DNA from: Nemania diffusa
Lineage: Eukaryota; Ascomycota; Sordariomycetes; Xylariales; Xylariaceae
Length of the DNA stretch: 64,000 nt
Reading direction: 5' to 3'
Assembly: GCA_038501195.1 (NCBI GenBank)
Contig: JBBPUQ010000002.1
Location: 1,612,001 to 1,676,000 of the forward strand
Position 1 is the first letter of the stretch; every line of letters begins with the position of its first letter. The notes beneath the pieces are model-generated. The model was not told the DNA's origin. It saw nothing but the letters and a program-made list of their open reading frames with translations, and ran no database searches. Of the stretch, positions 11,091-22,836 are shown in pieces. The position numbers were made by a program, and so were the translations under genes.

Positions 11091-13493
11091 TTAATGATAC
11101 CCATTGACACCATCCGTGAAACCGTCCAATTCCTCCTTTGTCCGACGATATGCTTCTTGAGCCTCTCTCTCTCTGCGACTAACATAGTTAACCTCTTCTC
11201 TAAGCGCCTCAAGACGGCTCTTAATAGTAATTTCTTCCGATATAGCTAAGGTCCTGAAGCCCCCTAGCGCAAATGTGGCCTTCTCGAGTGCCTCCGCAGC
11301 TTCTCCCATTTTAGAGCGCAGCGTTTTTGCTCGCTGCTGATAGCCCCCCAAATGCAGGTTCAGCTTCTTCTCTAATTTGGAGCATTTCTCTGCGATAGCT
11401 ATCGTAGATTCTTGCGCGATCTATAAAACCGTTAGTACTGGTGAATGAAGGACCTAGCAGACTCGAGAGGTATAGCTTACATCAAACGCAGACCTCATAG
11501 CGGCCACCTGCTCCTCTTCCCCATCATCCTCGTAGCATCCTAGACCGAGCAACAGCGCATTGCTATTTTCTCTCTCCCAGACTTTCTGGACCTCTTCTGG
11601 CTTGGGCTTGTTTTTGACATCCATTAATATTTTGAGACGAGCCTCGGCTAGCGAGGCATCGTCTATCTGTTGTAGACGGGTTGGATTGCCCTTAACCTTC
11701 GAGCCTGCAATCGGGTATTTCACAGCGTCGTGGGCAATTAGAAGAGCAGCTTCTTTTGCGATCAGCGCCTCTATTGGATCGGGAATTGCCGATACCTCGC
11801 GTGTCAGAGCCTCAATGTCCACGAAATCCGGCCGAGGCAAGTCTCTTTGCATCACCTGGGTCCGTCTCTTCAATTCTAACTGTTCCTGGGCTTCCCGAAT
11901 AGCACGTTCCCGTTGGTCTCGTAATTCGGAGTCTTCTTCGAGCTCATCTGAAGCAGCAACTTCTTGTTGATCTTCGGGAAGCTCGAGCTCCCATTCAGTT
12001 TCCTTAGGCTTTGGTAGTGAGGCCAACCCCTGTTTAAGTTGGTGTTTCATAGATAGTTCGCGAAGGCGCATATCATTTGCAGCGCCCCCAACCAAAGCCA
12101 TCTCGTTATCACCACTATTGAGGGCAAAGCTGTCCCGAGGCGTCCTCAAAGGTGTTTGCCCAACTCTCTGGGGGGTAGCAGCAACACCGTTCATTCCGCT
12201 TCGCAATGGGGTGGCCATTGGGTTGGGGGTCGCAATAGTCTGCTTCCGGGGCGTAGCACTTTCGAAGCCCGTGGACCCAGATCCCTCGTTGAGGTCGGCG
12301 TTCTCTCCGCCGAGCAAGGCTGATTGGTTCTCGGTGAGTGCGCGAATATTTCTGATCTCCGTAGCAACTCTGTCCTCCTGCGCCGGTGCCATTGGGGTTC
12401 TGATTGGCGTCTGCATGTTCAGACTTGAATATGTGTTGACCAGCCCTCTTGTTGCATCGTTCTCGCTAGATTGTGCGAGAAGATTGGCTCGCTCACCCAT
12501 CATACCCATCTTGACAATATTTTCCAGCTCTCCTTCGCTAACTTGCGGTGACGGTAAGACTAGCGCCCTTCTTTTACTGCTTTGCTCTGCTTCGCGAACT
12601 TTCTGCATCTGGCCAGCCTTAATGGCAGCTTGAGTGGCGGCTGAAGGGCCATCCTTCTCATTCTTCCTCCGTTTCCTATCAGCTTCGTCGTCCTGCTCGC
12701 CCTTACGTTTATTTGCGAGTTGTTGCTTGCGGGGATCGAAGTTGGCTCGTTGGAATTCGTTCCGCTTTTGTTCATCCACAGTATCGTAAAAGCCGGGCGC
12801 CGGGGCTTTTTCGAATGGAATATCCGCATTGTAGTCCATCTGGCCCTGTTTGCGAGTGACAATCTTAATGTTAATGCCGGCAGTCTTGAGTTCGCGACGC
12901 TTCTGCAAGGCGGCCAAGCGGCGCGATTCCTCTTGCTGACGCTCGCGAGCTTTCCGCTTTGCCTTCTTTCCTTGTGTGTTCGCTAAACGGGCTCGAGCCT
13001 CACTTAGCATCTCCTTCTCATCTTCGTCGAGATCGATGGTGTCAGGCCTCGCAGGCTTAGTTTCGGGATCGGGATCGACTTCACCGGGGCGCAACCTTCG
13101 GACGTCGTCGGCTGTGGGCGCCTGAGTCTCGCCACCTTCGGGGCCAGTGAGGCCGAGGCCGGACGATTCGCGCTGCTCAGCCTCATCAAGAAGCTTCTGA
13201 TAACGCTCGAGACATTGGTTCGCAGTACGACCGACGATAGGGGCGATGGTTCTCCATTGCGTGGGCATCAACTTGGCCAGATGCAGCAGCTTCTCATCCT
13301 CCTCCTTGCTCCATTCAATCTTCTTGATGCTCGGGTCTAGCCACTCGCTCCATCTCGCCTTACACTGCTTGGGGGTTTTTCGTGGTAGCAGAGATGACAC
13401 GCGAGCCCACTGGTTTAGGCCATACTTGGAGACTGAGGCCTTGAGGATCTCGTCCTCGATATTTGTCCACACTCCTCCCTTGACGACCGGCAT
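11091..13493 (-). CDS. CEF1: Pre-mRNA splicing factor Cef1/Cdc5 (Myb-domain, NineTeen complex)
   Basis: The protein is a core subunit of the Prp19/NineTeen complex that activates the spliceosome. Exons 11481-13493 and 11091-11420 join in phase 0 across a 60-nt intron with a perfect TACTAAC branch point, giving 780 residues. The N-terminus has two Myb repeats: the first runs from about residue 5 ([20 protein letters not shown]) and the second is marked by [14 protein letters not shown] and [11 protein letters not shown]. The Cdc5/Cef1 nuclear segments follow ([20 protein letters not shown], then a [11 protein letters not shown] helix). The start lies in an ACCGGCATTG context on the minus strand with no competing upstream ATG. 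It transcribes away from the DUF7730-like gene. Confidence 0.95.
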
Positions 13494-14467
13494 TGTTACT
13501 TCCTCTGGTCTGTCGGTACTTTAATGTGTGTAGGGCGGGGAGGAGTGGTGAGCGGACCAGGTTGGGTTGTGAAGGTGTTTGTAGATTGATTAGGTATGTA
13601 GAAGGCTTGGTTAGTAAACCAGTCGCGATGCGCGCAGGTGTCTCTGAAAGCTTAGTGCTAGCAATTTGCTAGCAGTATCAGCCACATCTTTTTCTCCCGT
13701 CGCCCCACTCACATAGCTACCTATGTAGATACATATATCCGCTCTTCCCCACTACCACATGTGGCTGTGCAGAAACGACGTCAGCGTCTACATACCTAAC
13801 CTACATACATACATGTATGTATGTACTCTGTATGACCCCGAGTATTATTGTACAGTACATATGTAAGTTACCTAGGTAGGTACTATACCTCTCACCTGCA
13901 GTGTTCCGTCTATCAGTGTTAATACTTACTCTACCCATTTAATACAGTATTTTGGCATTGTAGCTGATTATGTGATAAATAAGGACTAGTGCGATCCACT
14001 CCCGATCCATCTCAATACGACATAGACATCATCGCCTATGGGAGAAATGTATCGACCAGATTCATGTTAATATAAGTAACAAGAAGAAGAATTGCTCGAA
14101 CCCCCCCCAGAATCTGGGGATGTTCTATCTAAGACATCAATTTATATCACCGTACACATATAAGTTTTTATGTAACAATCCAACCTGCGATCATTATCCA
14201 ATTATCGTCAACCCATTGCACCGCTGCTATTGCTGCCTAAAGCACTAAGCTGCAGATCGTACTCTGTAGGTGTCTACCTACCTACATTGTATCTAAACTG
14301 GTTACGCAAACAAAAGCAATAGCAACCAACATCTAGCACCCCTGATATTCTCGCGACCTCTCTCACGCCCCAAAACCGGGAAGCCAACGAACGTCTTATT
14401 GTTTTATTCTGCTTTGCTTTGTCCAGTTTTCTTTTATCATAATAATACTATTTTCAATTGTACCTAC
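13494..14467. other. Divergent intergenic region
   Basis: This is the shared 5' side of CEF1 and the DUF7730-like gene. No gene is seen. It includes a TACC/GGTA tract at 13716-13890 and a poly-C run at about 14101-14109. Confidence 0.55.
13716..13890. repeat. TACC/GGTA and TACA/TGTA simple sequence
   Basis: Alternating CTACCTATG, CATACATACATG and CCTAGGTAGGTAC words form overlapping short palindromes. Confidence 0.55.
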
Positions 14468-15823
14468 ATGATGGATGGGTCGGATCTTAATTTAGTCATG
14501 GAGAGCACTATCGATCAATACCTATGTGAACGTCTTGAAACGAAAGAAATCAATCCCCAGCTCACATGTCCCTTGTTCAATGGTCGTATTCCCGCCGAGA
14601 TCAGAACTCTCATCTTTAAATTTGCGGTTACGGAATTTCCATCTCCTAGGGCTCGAATCATCAAGACCGATGCCCATGTTCAGCAATCGCACGAGCCGAT
14701 ACCTATGCCCGAACTTCCTAGTTCATCCGTGATTGAAAGCGTGGTTGAGAGTGTCAGAGGTCAAATCGAAGGGGTTGTTCGCCCACGTCATCGCAGTTAG
14801 TCACACCTCATCCAGTTCAATGTAAAGCCGAATGGCCAGTGTCGTGAGCTTTCTGATATTGCGCCTCATTCATACAACCCACTCACCTATAAATCGCTAA
14901 ATATGACCGTAACAGTGCGCCCCTTCATCTTGACTCATAGTCGGCAGCCACAGGGCGGCTTCGACTGGCTTCGTTTCGATAATACCGAGCCTATGAGGGT
15001 CGGCACAGCCTTGCTGCTGACATGTCGACGAGCCTACCTCGAAGCGCACTCCTTCCCATTATTACAGATAGAGCAACGCTTCTACTGTCATCGTGGTCCT
15101 TTCAGCGGTATTTCAGAGGGATTGCGTGCCGACATAGGCAAGTTTATCACGGAGCGGTTAAGCAATCCCTCTCCAACGCCGGGCCTGAAACAGAAAGATC
15201 TGGTGCGGTCGGTTCGCCTGTTCACCCAGCAATACTGGCTCGAAGATGCATTTCTTTCGCTCGTGGTGAGAAGCAGTACTTGGTTCACGAATCTCGAGCA
15301 TCTCCGAATCACGCTGCGCCGTAGCGACTGGTGGGACTGGGAGCATAATGCAGCTCTGAGAATCAATCCATTCAAAGGCAACTGCCACCATGGGCATACT
15401 ATAGATTTCATGCGCCGCGACATGTCCTCGGAGACCGGGAATGTCGAGTTCGAGGGCGGTGCATGGGGAAAGGCGTTCTTGCATATGTCGAAACTCAAGA
15501 CCCTGACCATCGACTTCGAGACGTCTGAAGACAAGCGTGCCGAAATGGAGGCCATCGTTGCCTGGGCCTTGAAGTGGCGATTCCCTCTACTCGGTGGCCG
15601 GCATCTTTCTACATGCGGTCAACCTGCTAGTAAGACGAGTTGGCGAGGTCTCGCACACCACTGGAGCGACCACTGCGTGTCATGCAGCCGTTATCTCTGG
15701 AATAACCCTCGAGGAGATAAATGCCCTAAGTGCAGCGAAACAAGGCTGCTCGTTTCACAACGCTACGGGCCGCAACTTTTGATTTGGACGTGTGTTTGGA
15801 AACCGACACAGGACGCTAGCTAG
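14468..15823 (+). CDS. DUF7730/F-box-like fungal protein of unknown function, interrupted by one in-frame TAG
   Basis: Two segments in the same frame resemble the large fungal DUF7730 group. The first has LFNGRIPAEIRTLIFKFAV, an F-box-like helix. The second has GTALLLTCRRAYLEAHS, a long mid-region, WALKWRFPL and a C-terminal zinc-ribbon-like CVSC...CPKC pair. A TAG at 14798-14800 separates them, and the frame stays open from 14801 to 15823. A 48-nt phase-0 intron (14753-14800, GTCAGA donor, TTAG acceptor) would remove it, but the signals are weak. The alternative is a nonsense mutation in a decaying paralog. Function is unknown. Confidence 0.6.
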
Positions 15824-16589
15824 AGGATCTTATTGTCTATTTCTATAGCTCGTTACAGTGACGGTGAGGTCTTTTAGTTCATGGCTATGACCATCTGCTT
15901 ACTGTGAAATAACCTTGCGATGCAAAGATGATTTGCATATACTCCACTTGCACACACCTTAAACAGGTACTAAGTCGCCCATTTATAAGATGTACTAAGT
16001 AGCTCGTTTCATCACTAAGTGTTGCAGTTGAGTTTTAGCTGGGTATATATAATACATAAAGACGAAAACTCTTGGCAAACTAGCTCTATTGATCATGGTG
16101 ATCAATCCACCCACACTGGCTCGGTCGTAACTTGACTTTTATCATGATATGATGTTTTAACGGCAAGTAAGCTGCCGACTTAAGGAATGCATTAAGGGAA
16201 ATGGGCACTACATATTATGAACGCCCTGTATTAGCTCACAAGATAAAAGCTCAACTTCATAGGAAACCTCTTTATGAATAGTAATGCCTATTATATATAC
16301 AGTATGTCTGAAAATAATTAGAATTAATGAGCCTAGGGCTCACGTAATTTTTGGAGAGGCGATACCTGCCGGTATACAGCGGTCACGCATAAGTAGAACA
16401 GCCATCACTCACTTCAAACCCTCCACTGTATTAGTTGATCCCAAAGAACTCTAGTATTTTAATATTGTTGAATTACCTATCAAACATAGAGAACATCGCC
16501 GAGCGCTACTCCGCCCCACTAGTTCGTGTAGTTACATAGAGTATCCCTACACCCCCTAGCTTCTTGGCGCTCTCCAAGCGGCGGCTCCT
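15824..16589. other. Intergenic, AT-rich
   Basis: This is the 3' flank between the convergent DUF7730-like and FAD-oxidoreductase genes. No gene, RNA or clear repeat is recognised. Confidence 0.5.
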
Positions 16590-18242
16590 CTATTTGATAT
16601 CGAACCAATTGCTGAAGTGGTTGCCGGGGTCAACGCGACGCTTGACTGTCTTCAGTTTGCACAGGCTTTTGCCGTAGATGGTTTCCAGAGGCTCGTCGCC
16701 ATGAGCAAAGTTGATGTACCTATGCATCCATGTTAGATAGTGCGCAGCGGGTAGGCGAGAATAAATAAAGAGATGTATATAAATAAAAAAGCAAAACTTA
16801 CGTAGCATCCTGGGTGCGGCCACTCGTGGACCTCCACAGCTCACGGGCAGCAACGCCCAAGGCCTCGGCGTCAGCGTCGAGGGCCGGGTCGTCGTACCAG
16901 GGGATAACGAAGGCGTTGAAGTTGACGTCGCGGTGGGGGAAGGAGGCCGAGTTGGGGTCGATGGAGCGCGCCTTGGTCCACGAGTACGTCTCCATGAGCA
17001 CGCCGCTGTTCTCGGCGCCGGGCTTCTGCTGGAACTCGACGTACTTGTCCCAGACCTGGCGCCAGGTCGCCGGCACCATGGTCTGGAAGCCCGCGCTCCA
17101 GCCGGGCTTGCGCGAGCCGCGCGCGCAGAGCGCGTCGCCGCCCGAGTTCCACTGGTTGTACGGGATCACGGCCGTGGTGTCGGCCACGGGGCCGATGGCG
17201 TAGAGGCTCGCGTACGCCGCGCGCCCCGTCGTCGCGTTGCCCCTGTACATGAACGGCGACGCCACCACCACTGGCGAGTTCGTGGGTGGCCCGCCGGAGA
17301 GGAAGTACATGAAGACGACCATGTCGGGCCCCAGCGTGAGGTCCTGGATGGCCTGCACGACCTGCTCGAGCTTGTCGGGCGTGAACACGAGCATGCCGGC
17401 CCAGGCCATCAGGTCGGCGTCCGACTTGGCCGGGTACGCCTTGACGGTGGCCGAGGTGACGATGCCGAAGTTGGCGCCCGCGCCGCGCAGCGCCCAGAAC
17501 AGGTCCGGGTCCGAGGCCGCGGTCACGGTGCGCACTTGGCCGTCGGCCGTCACGACGCGCAGCGAGAGCACGTTGTCGATGCCGTAGCTGTACTCGCCCA
17601 TCAGGTTGCCGTAGCCGCCGCCCAGCACGGCGCCGAGCGCGCCCACGCAGTTGCAGTTGCCCGTCACCACCAGCGCGCCCGCGGCGTACGCGTGGTCGAT
17701 CGTGTTCTTGATGCTGGAGCCCCCGCCGATCGTGGCCTGGGTCTTGTCCGCGTTGAAGGTCACCTGGTCCAGGGCTGCCAGGTTGATCACGACGCCGTTG
17801 GTGCCTAGAGGGGACGTTGCCCATCCACTGCCTCCGTTCTGAGCCACGAACGGGATGTTCTTTCTCGAGAGGTACTTGACCTACGTAGTTTCAAAGGTTG
17901 TTAGTGAATTTTTCCTTTTTCTCTTTTTCTGATTTTTTGGGGGGGTTGCTTCTCATCTCCTTTCGCCAAACACGATATTTTGAGCGCGTGATAGAAAAGA
18001 ATGTAAGATCAATATCTCACCGTAGCTGCAACATCGGCCTCAGTCTGCACGTTTACAACAGCACCTGGGTTCGGCTCCTCGTAAGTGCTCCATCGTAGTG
18101 GTACCGTCGTGTTGATGAGATTACTGCTCGACAACAGAGGGCTTAATTCAGAGTGCAGGCGCTGGGAGACAGTGATATTGTCGGCGGCTGCTGTTAGGGC
18201 TGCCATGGCGAGGCCTAACATAAACTGAACGTTGAGCTTCAT
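16590..18242 (-). CDS. Secreted FAD-linked oxidoreductase (PCMH-type FAD domain plus berberine-bridge C-terminus)
   Basis: Exons 18021-18242, 16802-17880 and 16590-16719 join in frame to 476 residues. Residues 1-20 form a signal peptide (MKLNVQFMLGLAMAALTAAA). The FAD-binding domain follows, with FVAQNGGSGWA, a TGNCNCVG segment, and GALGAVLGGGYG. The C-terminus YINFAHGDEPLETIYG and NHFSNWFDIK is the berberine-bridge (BBE) tail. The histidine that carries covalent FAD in classic members (GGH) is replaced by Ser in GGSGW, while Cys residues are kept in NCNC. Members oxidise alcohols, sugars or alkaloid-like intermediates and are common in secondary-metabolite loci. The codons are very GC-rich compared with the flanks, so all frames are open here and the reading rests on motifs. 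Confidence 0.87.
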
Positions 18243-19227
18243 GGAATCGGCGGGTGTCGATGACGGAGTAGCCTTTTGTGCCCTTAAATTCGAGTCGCGT
18301 TGTGTCCCCCAAGCAGCTTGGCGGGATGTGCAGTCCTAGATCTAGTACTCACGCACGTTGGGTGGCAGTTGGCGATGGAACTCTGCAAGGGAACATACCA
18401 CACTTCATAAGACCATTCATAGGACGCGCTCACCACACGAAAGAAACAACATGTGGAGCCGGTCACCAATAGTTGCTTAATCCTGATCATACTAGATTAC
18501 TAAATAGGTAGCATTCGTTGTTAGATGCCGGACACCGACCTCCAGCTCCGCCTGAGACATGCAGGCTTCCCCTCTCACTCTCCCCTCACGGATTCCGTCC
18601 TAACGTCCCTGACCCCTTTAATGTGCAGCCACGAGCATGCTTGTTGCCATGAGCTAGAGAGTTGATCACCCTAATCCCTACCTATTCTACACAGACTTAT
18701 ACGCCATAACACGAGACATGGCTTTCCCACGTGGGAGATAACCCTTTGTGTCCCTCACCTCATGGCATGTTCCACAGATCTGTGGCGGAAGAACGCTCGA
18801 ATCTAGTACTAAGTATGCGGTTCTGCGGCACACCACACAGGCGAAAGCCGGCCAGACCGCGCGTATTACCAAAGAACCCCAGACGCCTTAATTCCTTCTT
18901 CTATGCACGTACGTACACTATCGATGTTGCGCTTCGGCAGTTTTCCTCAAGTTACACTACATGTGCGAAAAGCCCTCATCGGACCATATCCGTTTAAGTC
19001 ATAATATCCGGTGCGAGATTAATATGCAGAACTATAGTATATTTGTAGTGACTTCGCGATAAACTCAAACAATCCCCTCAGGTACACTTATCATACCTGT
19101 TTCCAAGCTAAATCATCGCGCCAATATAGATACATACAGTTGTCATATATTACACTAACTACTAGAACGTTACTCGTATCAAATCAAACACACCTCCTAT
19201 TGCCCCCAGGAACAAGGTATAGAGGGC
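18243..19227. other. Intergenic region
   Basis: This is the 5' side of the FAD oxidoreductase and the 3' side of the 7TM gene. No coding sequence is supported. Confidence 0.5.
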
Positions 19228-20444
19228 CTAGACAGCTGTTCCTACGTAGTTCTTATCAATATTCTCGCGATTTGTCAGCGGTATAGCATCGCCTGAGCGG
19301 ACTGTATCAGAGATCTCGATGTAGTCGGTCGCTTTCGAGTTCGTCTTCGTCTGAGGTGTAGGAAACACGAAGATCCATATAGGTCGCATCGTCGGGAGAC
19401 AAGCAGACACTATAGAAACAGCCAGTTCAATATTGGCCCAGTAGAACGCTGGTGAGGTATAGTCTGTGAGGGTCAACTGGTTAGTCTTAACGCGACACAT
19501 ATTTTTTTGGCATCAAGACATACAAGTTTCATCATTGTAATGGAACGGATACTCTCTAGCCACTTCCAACAATGCGGAAAGGCGAGCGCTGCTGATGGCC
19601 ACAACACTATAGAAATCGGTTAGTAAGTGATCCTTTTTGTCTTTGTATGCATAGGTACGATGGTTACTTGCCTTGCACCAAGAAAGAACATCCCGAGCAC
19701 ACCTAGTCTGTCTCTCAATGGCAGATGTAGGCGTAGAACCATGGGGATCGGCATGAGCAAAATCAAGATGTCAACTATCAGATTTGTGACGAGACCTGAC
19801 AGGAACACGGCTGTCTCATCGATGCATTTGTTATTGTAGAAGAATTCCAGAAAAGGCGTAACTGGAAAGCAAATGAACAGGTTGGAAAAGGCGAAGGCTA
19901 AGGCCAAGCTCGCGACAATAAAAAGCATGAAATAGACGGTCCAGCGGAATGGGCGAACATGGCCGAATATGCTGAGGTAAAGGACAAGAACTGCCCCTTT
20001 CACGAAACCGGAACCAACGGGGCTGATGATGTTGACAGCGAATTTCGTCTAATACAATGGTTAGGCTTATCATCTTGACATCGTCTTCTATCTTGTATTA
20101 CTCACCTCCTCGTATATCGCAAATCGAGGATCATCTAAGATAGGTTGGCCATTAGCATCAATGGCTTGATGCTGGCCCAATTCGCCATCGATAGCAGCTG
20201 TGATGGTGTTAGCAACCAAACATGATGATAATCTGGGTAGGGTGGTCAGAAACTCACCATAGAGCTGAAGACTACAAGTCGTGTACCCGATAAGCAACGC
20301 CGTCAGGCATAGCCAGTCATCAAGCTGTAATCCGCGGCCCTTCAATCTTTTCGACCATACCCTGAGTGCGACAAAGATCGTGGGTATGATGATGAAGGCG
20401 ACGGCGAGGCCAACCATCAACTCTTTGCTATAGGAACCCGCCAT
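19228..20444 (-). CDS. Fungal rhodopsin-domain seven-transmembrane protein
   Basis: Five exons (20258-20444, 20106-20197, 19672-20048, 19524-19606, 19228-19463) give 324 residues. The first helix (GLAVAFIIIPTIFVALRVW) is followed by the signature GLQLDDWLCLTALLIGY of the fungal rhodopsin domain. Five more hydrophobic segments follow, with the EE-TKFAVNIISP junction, CIDETAVF, and the final LAVSIVSACLPTMRPIW. The third intron uses a GC donor (AG|GCAAGT), which is the only choice that keeps the frame. These proteins are numerous in plant-associated ascomycetes, and some are PTH11-related receptors. Ligand and role are unknown. It is divergent from the tryptophanase-prenyltransferase gene, 2.4 kb away. 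Confidence 0.82.
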
Positions 20445-22836
20445 AGCGATTGTCTGTATCGAAGAGCCTCCGTGCGACCGTAACGTCCCCGGGCGGCGTA
20501 CTGCATAAAATACTTGAATAACGCACTCTTGACAGAACCAGGGGACCAGGGGGTGATCAGGAGTGCTCGGTGGTAGTGTTACGTTTTGGGTTTCCGTAGA
20601 GCGTACACTGGGGAGTGAATGCTACCCAAGTTATGTTTTGCATTCCCCTCCATCCCCGTATAGTGTCCGACTGTTACTGGAAGTGGGATGGAAGCGCAAT
20701 CCGGTCCTGAGGGGGGTGTGGAGGTGCTTACAACTGATTATCAGATACCTACATATCGGCACCGACTCTGTATGAGGGGCTAGAAGCGCGGCCACCGTAT
20801 CGCAACTACAGTGGATTGGCAATCCACTGTCACGGGAACAGATAGGGAGAGGAAGCTGCTTCGTCTGCCCTGATGTCTTCGCAGGATTCCGTGTCGCTGG
20901 CCAGATTTGCCGAGAATGGAAATGTTGGGCCGTAGATAGAGGGGCGGCCGAGGTAGCATCGCAGGCCTTCAGCTATGAATTCAGGTCCCAACTATAATAT
21001 AACATCGCTCTCCTCGCCACACCGTTGCAATGCTACGACACTGCGAACACTTGAATACACTGTAGAGTCTGCAGACATAGTAGACACTGTAAACATCGCA
21101 AACACTGTCGATATCGCAAATACCGTGATACTGTAACACTCGACCCCTCCTTCACCGCCCCCTACGTACATTACTACGATGTGCGGTACTGGGTGTGCTC
21201 TGCACTGGTAGGGACCCTTGGATCGCATACGCATAGGGTTGCATAGGGTTGCATAGCATTTCAGTTGATACCCAGGACTTCCAATGCTACCCAGCCAGAT
21301 AGTCTAGGCTTACCTTCTAGATGAAGAATAGGTGTTCTGTTGCGCCGATGTAACTTGCAATGGGCATCCGTCATCCTGCTTCTCCATGTTTGCTGTAAGT
21401 GGTTCGTTTTTTCAGCCAGTCAGCTATATATACTTGTGTTAGTGTAGCATCCTGCGCAGCGTGCATACTTGGCAAGAATGTGAGGATACGCGTAACATAT
21501 TGTAGTGACAGACACAATCCTTTTAGATAGATTTTAGAATGCATAGGTGTACCATTGAATCGTTTCGGAGAATGGCTGAGCACCACGAGCGCTTTTTAAT
21601 ATTACCTATATTAAGACTTAGACGATCGCTTCCCGTCCGCAAAAGTTAGCGAAAGCTAGGAGCAGCAAGGTGTCCGTGTGTAAGCGAATCAGATGCCTCT
21701 TTCATTTATGCGCATGCAAATAAGAGGCGCCTGCGCATAAGCAATATATGTAAGGCATTGTGCGCCCTGGTTATATGCGATATGCGCTAACTATAATCGT
21801 CCATGTTCTCCCTGAAAGTCCCTCACATGCTGCAGTGGCACTAACGCACGGCATTTGTTCTGTGTACCGGACCGGATTAAAGGTGAGAAACGTTAGGTCT
21901 TACTAACAATGCTATAACCGTCGAGCGACTTCGATATCGGACGACTTTCCGATAGCTATAATGCAGAATATATAACTAGATAACTGTCAGCACGAAATAA
22001 ATGGCTCTTAAAGTCTAATTAATCATAGAGACTTAAGTAGTTGAAAAGAGCAGTACCTAGACTATCTAATCCCTACGACTATTACAGCTAATATGACTAA
22101 TGACACGATGGGAACCGAGGTAGGTAGGTTTCCAAGGGGGTGACAGGATCTCATGACTTACGTATCCTGCGTTCCTATCACAAACCATTGACGACCTAAG
22201 ACCTTCATGTACCTTGAAATAACCCAACCCTGTTTCGTAACTCTGCGCTATAACGTCAAGTAACGCTTTCGGAATTCGAAACAAGCCAGATTCCTATTTG
22301 TCATAGGATCGCTTCGCCTCGAGGTCACAGCGATACTTCCGATCAGTTGTTCTTATAATAATGGGAAATATCACCGAGAGACTAGGTTGGTGGAATATAC
22401 GGCCGTTCAAAGAATTAGAATGGGGCCTCGACTTGGAAAGGATGCCGTGCCTCGATTGCAACCAAAGGGATTGGCCGGAAACAATCTCACAATAACGAGC
22501 TGGTTATGTTAGCATGCCCACGCTATGTGACTTGCCTCGACAGTAACGAATCACCCGCGTTGTATTTGGTGTGGATGCAATGCCGTGGAAAGGGAGATGG
22601 TACTTTTCATGAATCCGCAAGCCGTTGAAGGACTTATGTCAAGTCTGGTGACATGTAAGCTGAAATCTCTATCAACGCTAGCTTTAGTTAATGCTATAAA
22701 TGAGGCCGTACAGTCTTGACATGTCGTAATCACTGCCACCGTACCATCTCATTGACACTACATACCAACACAGATACCTTTGAGGGGGCCCTCATATTAA
22801 CTAGGAGTCCAGTTTCCATATTATATATGGTCAAGA
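20445..22836. other. Long gene-poor region upstream of the fusion gene
   Basis: The 2.4 kb separates two divergent genes. Only short frames without motifs are present. AT-rich stretches alternate with normal sequence. A small direct repeat (GCATAGGGTT, twice) lies at about 21230-21255. Confidence 0.5.

Noticed and set aside
14090..14125. Possible tRNA B-box (GGTTCGA-like on the minus strand)
   Set aside because: No matching A-box, acceptor stem or anticodon arm at the right distance.
16871..17824. Long frames on both strands inside the FAD oxidoreductase
   Set aside because: Arg/Ala/Gly-rich translations typical of GC-rich shadow frames; the BBE motifs lie only in the chosen frame.
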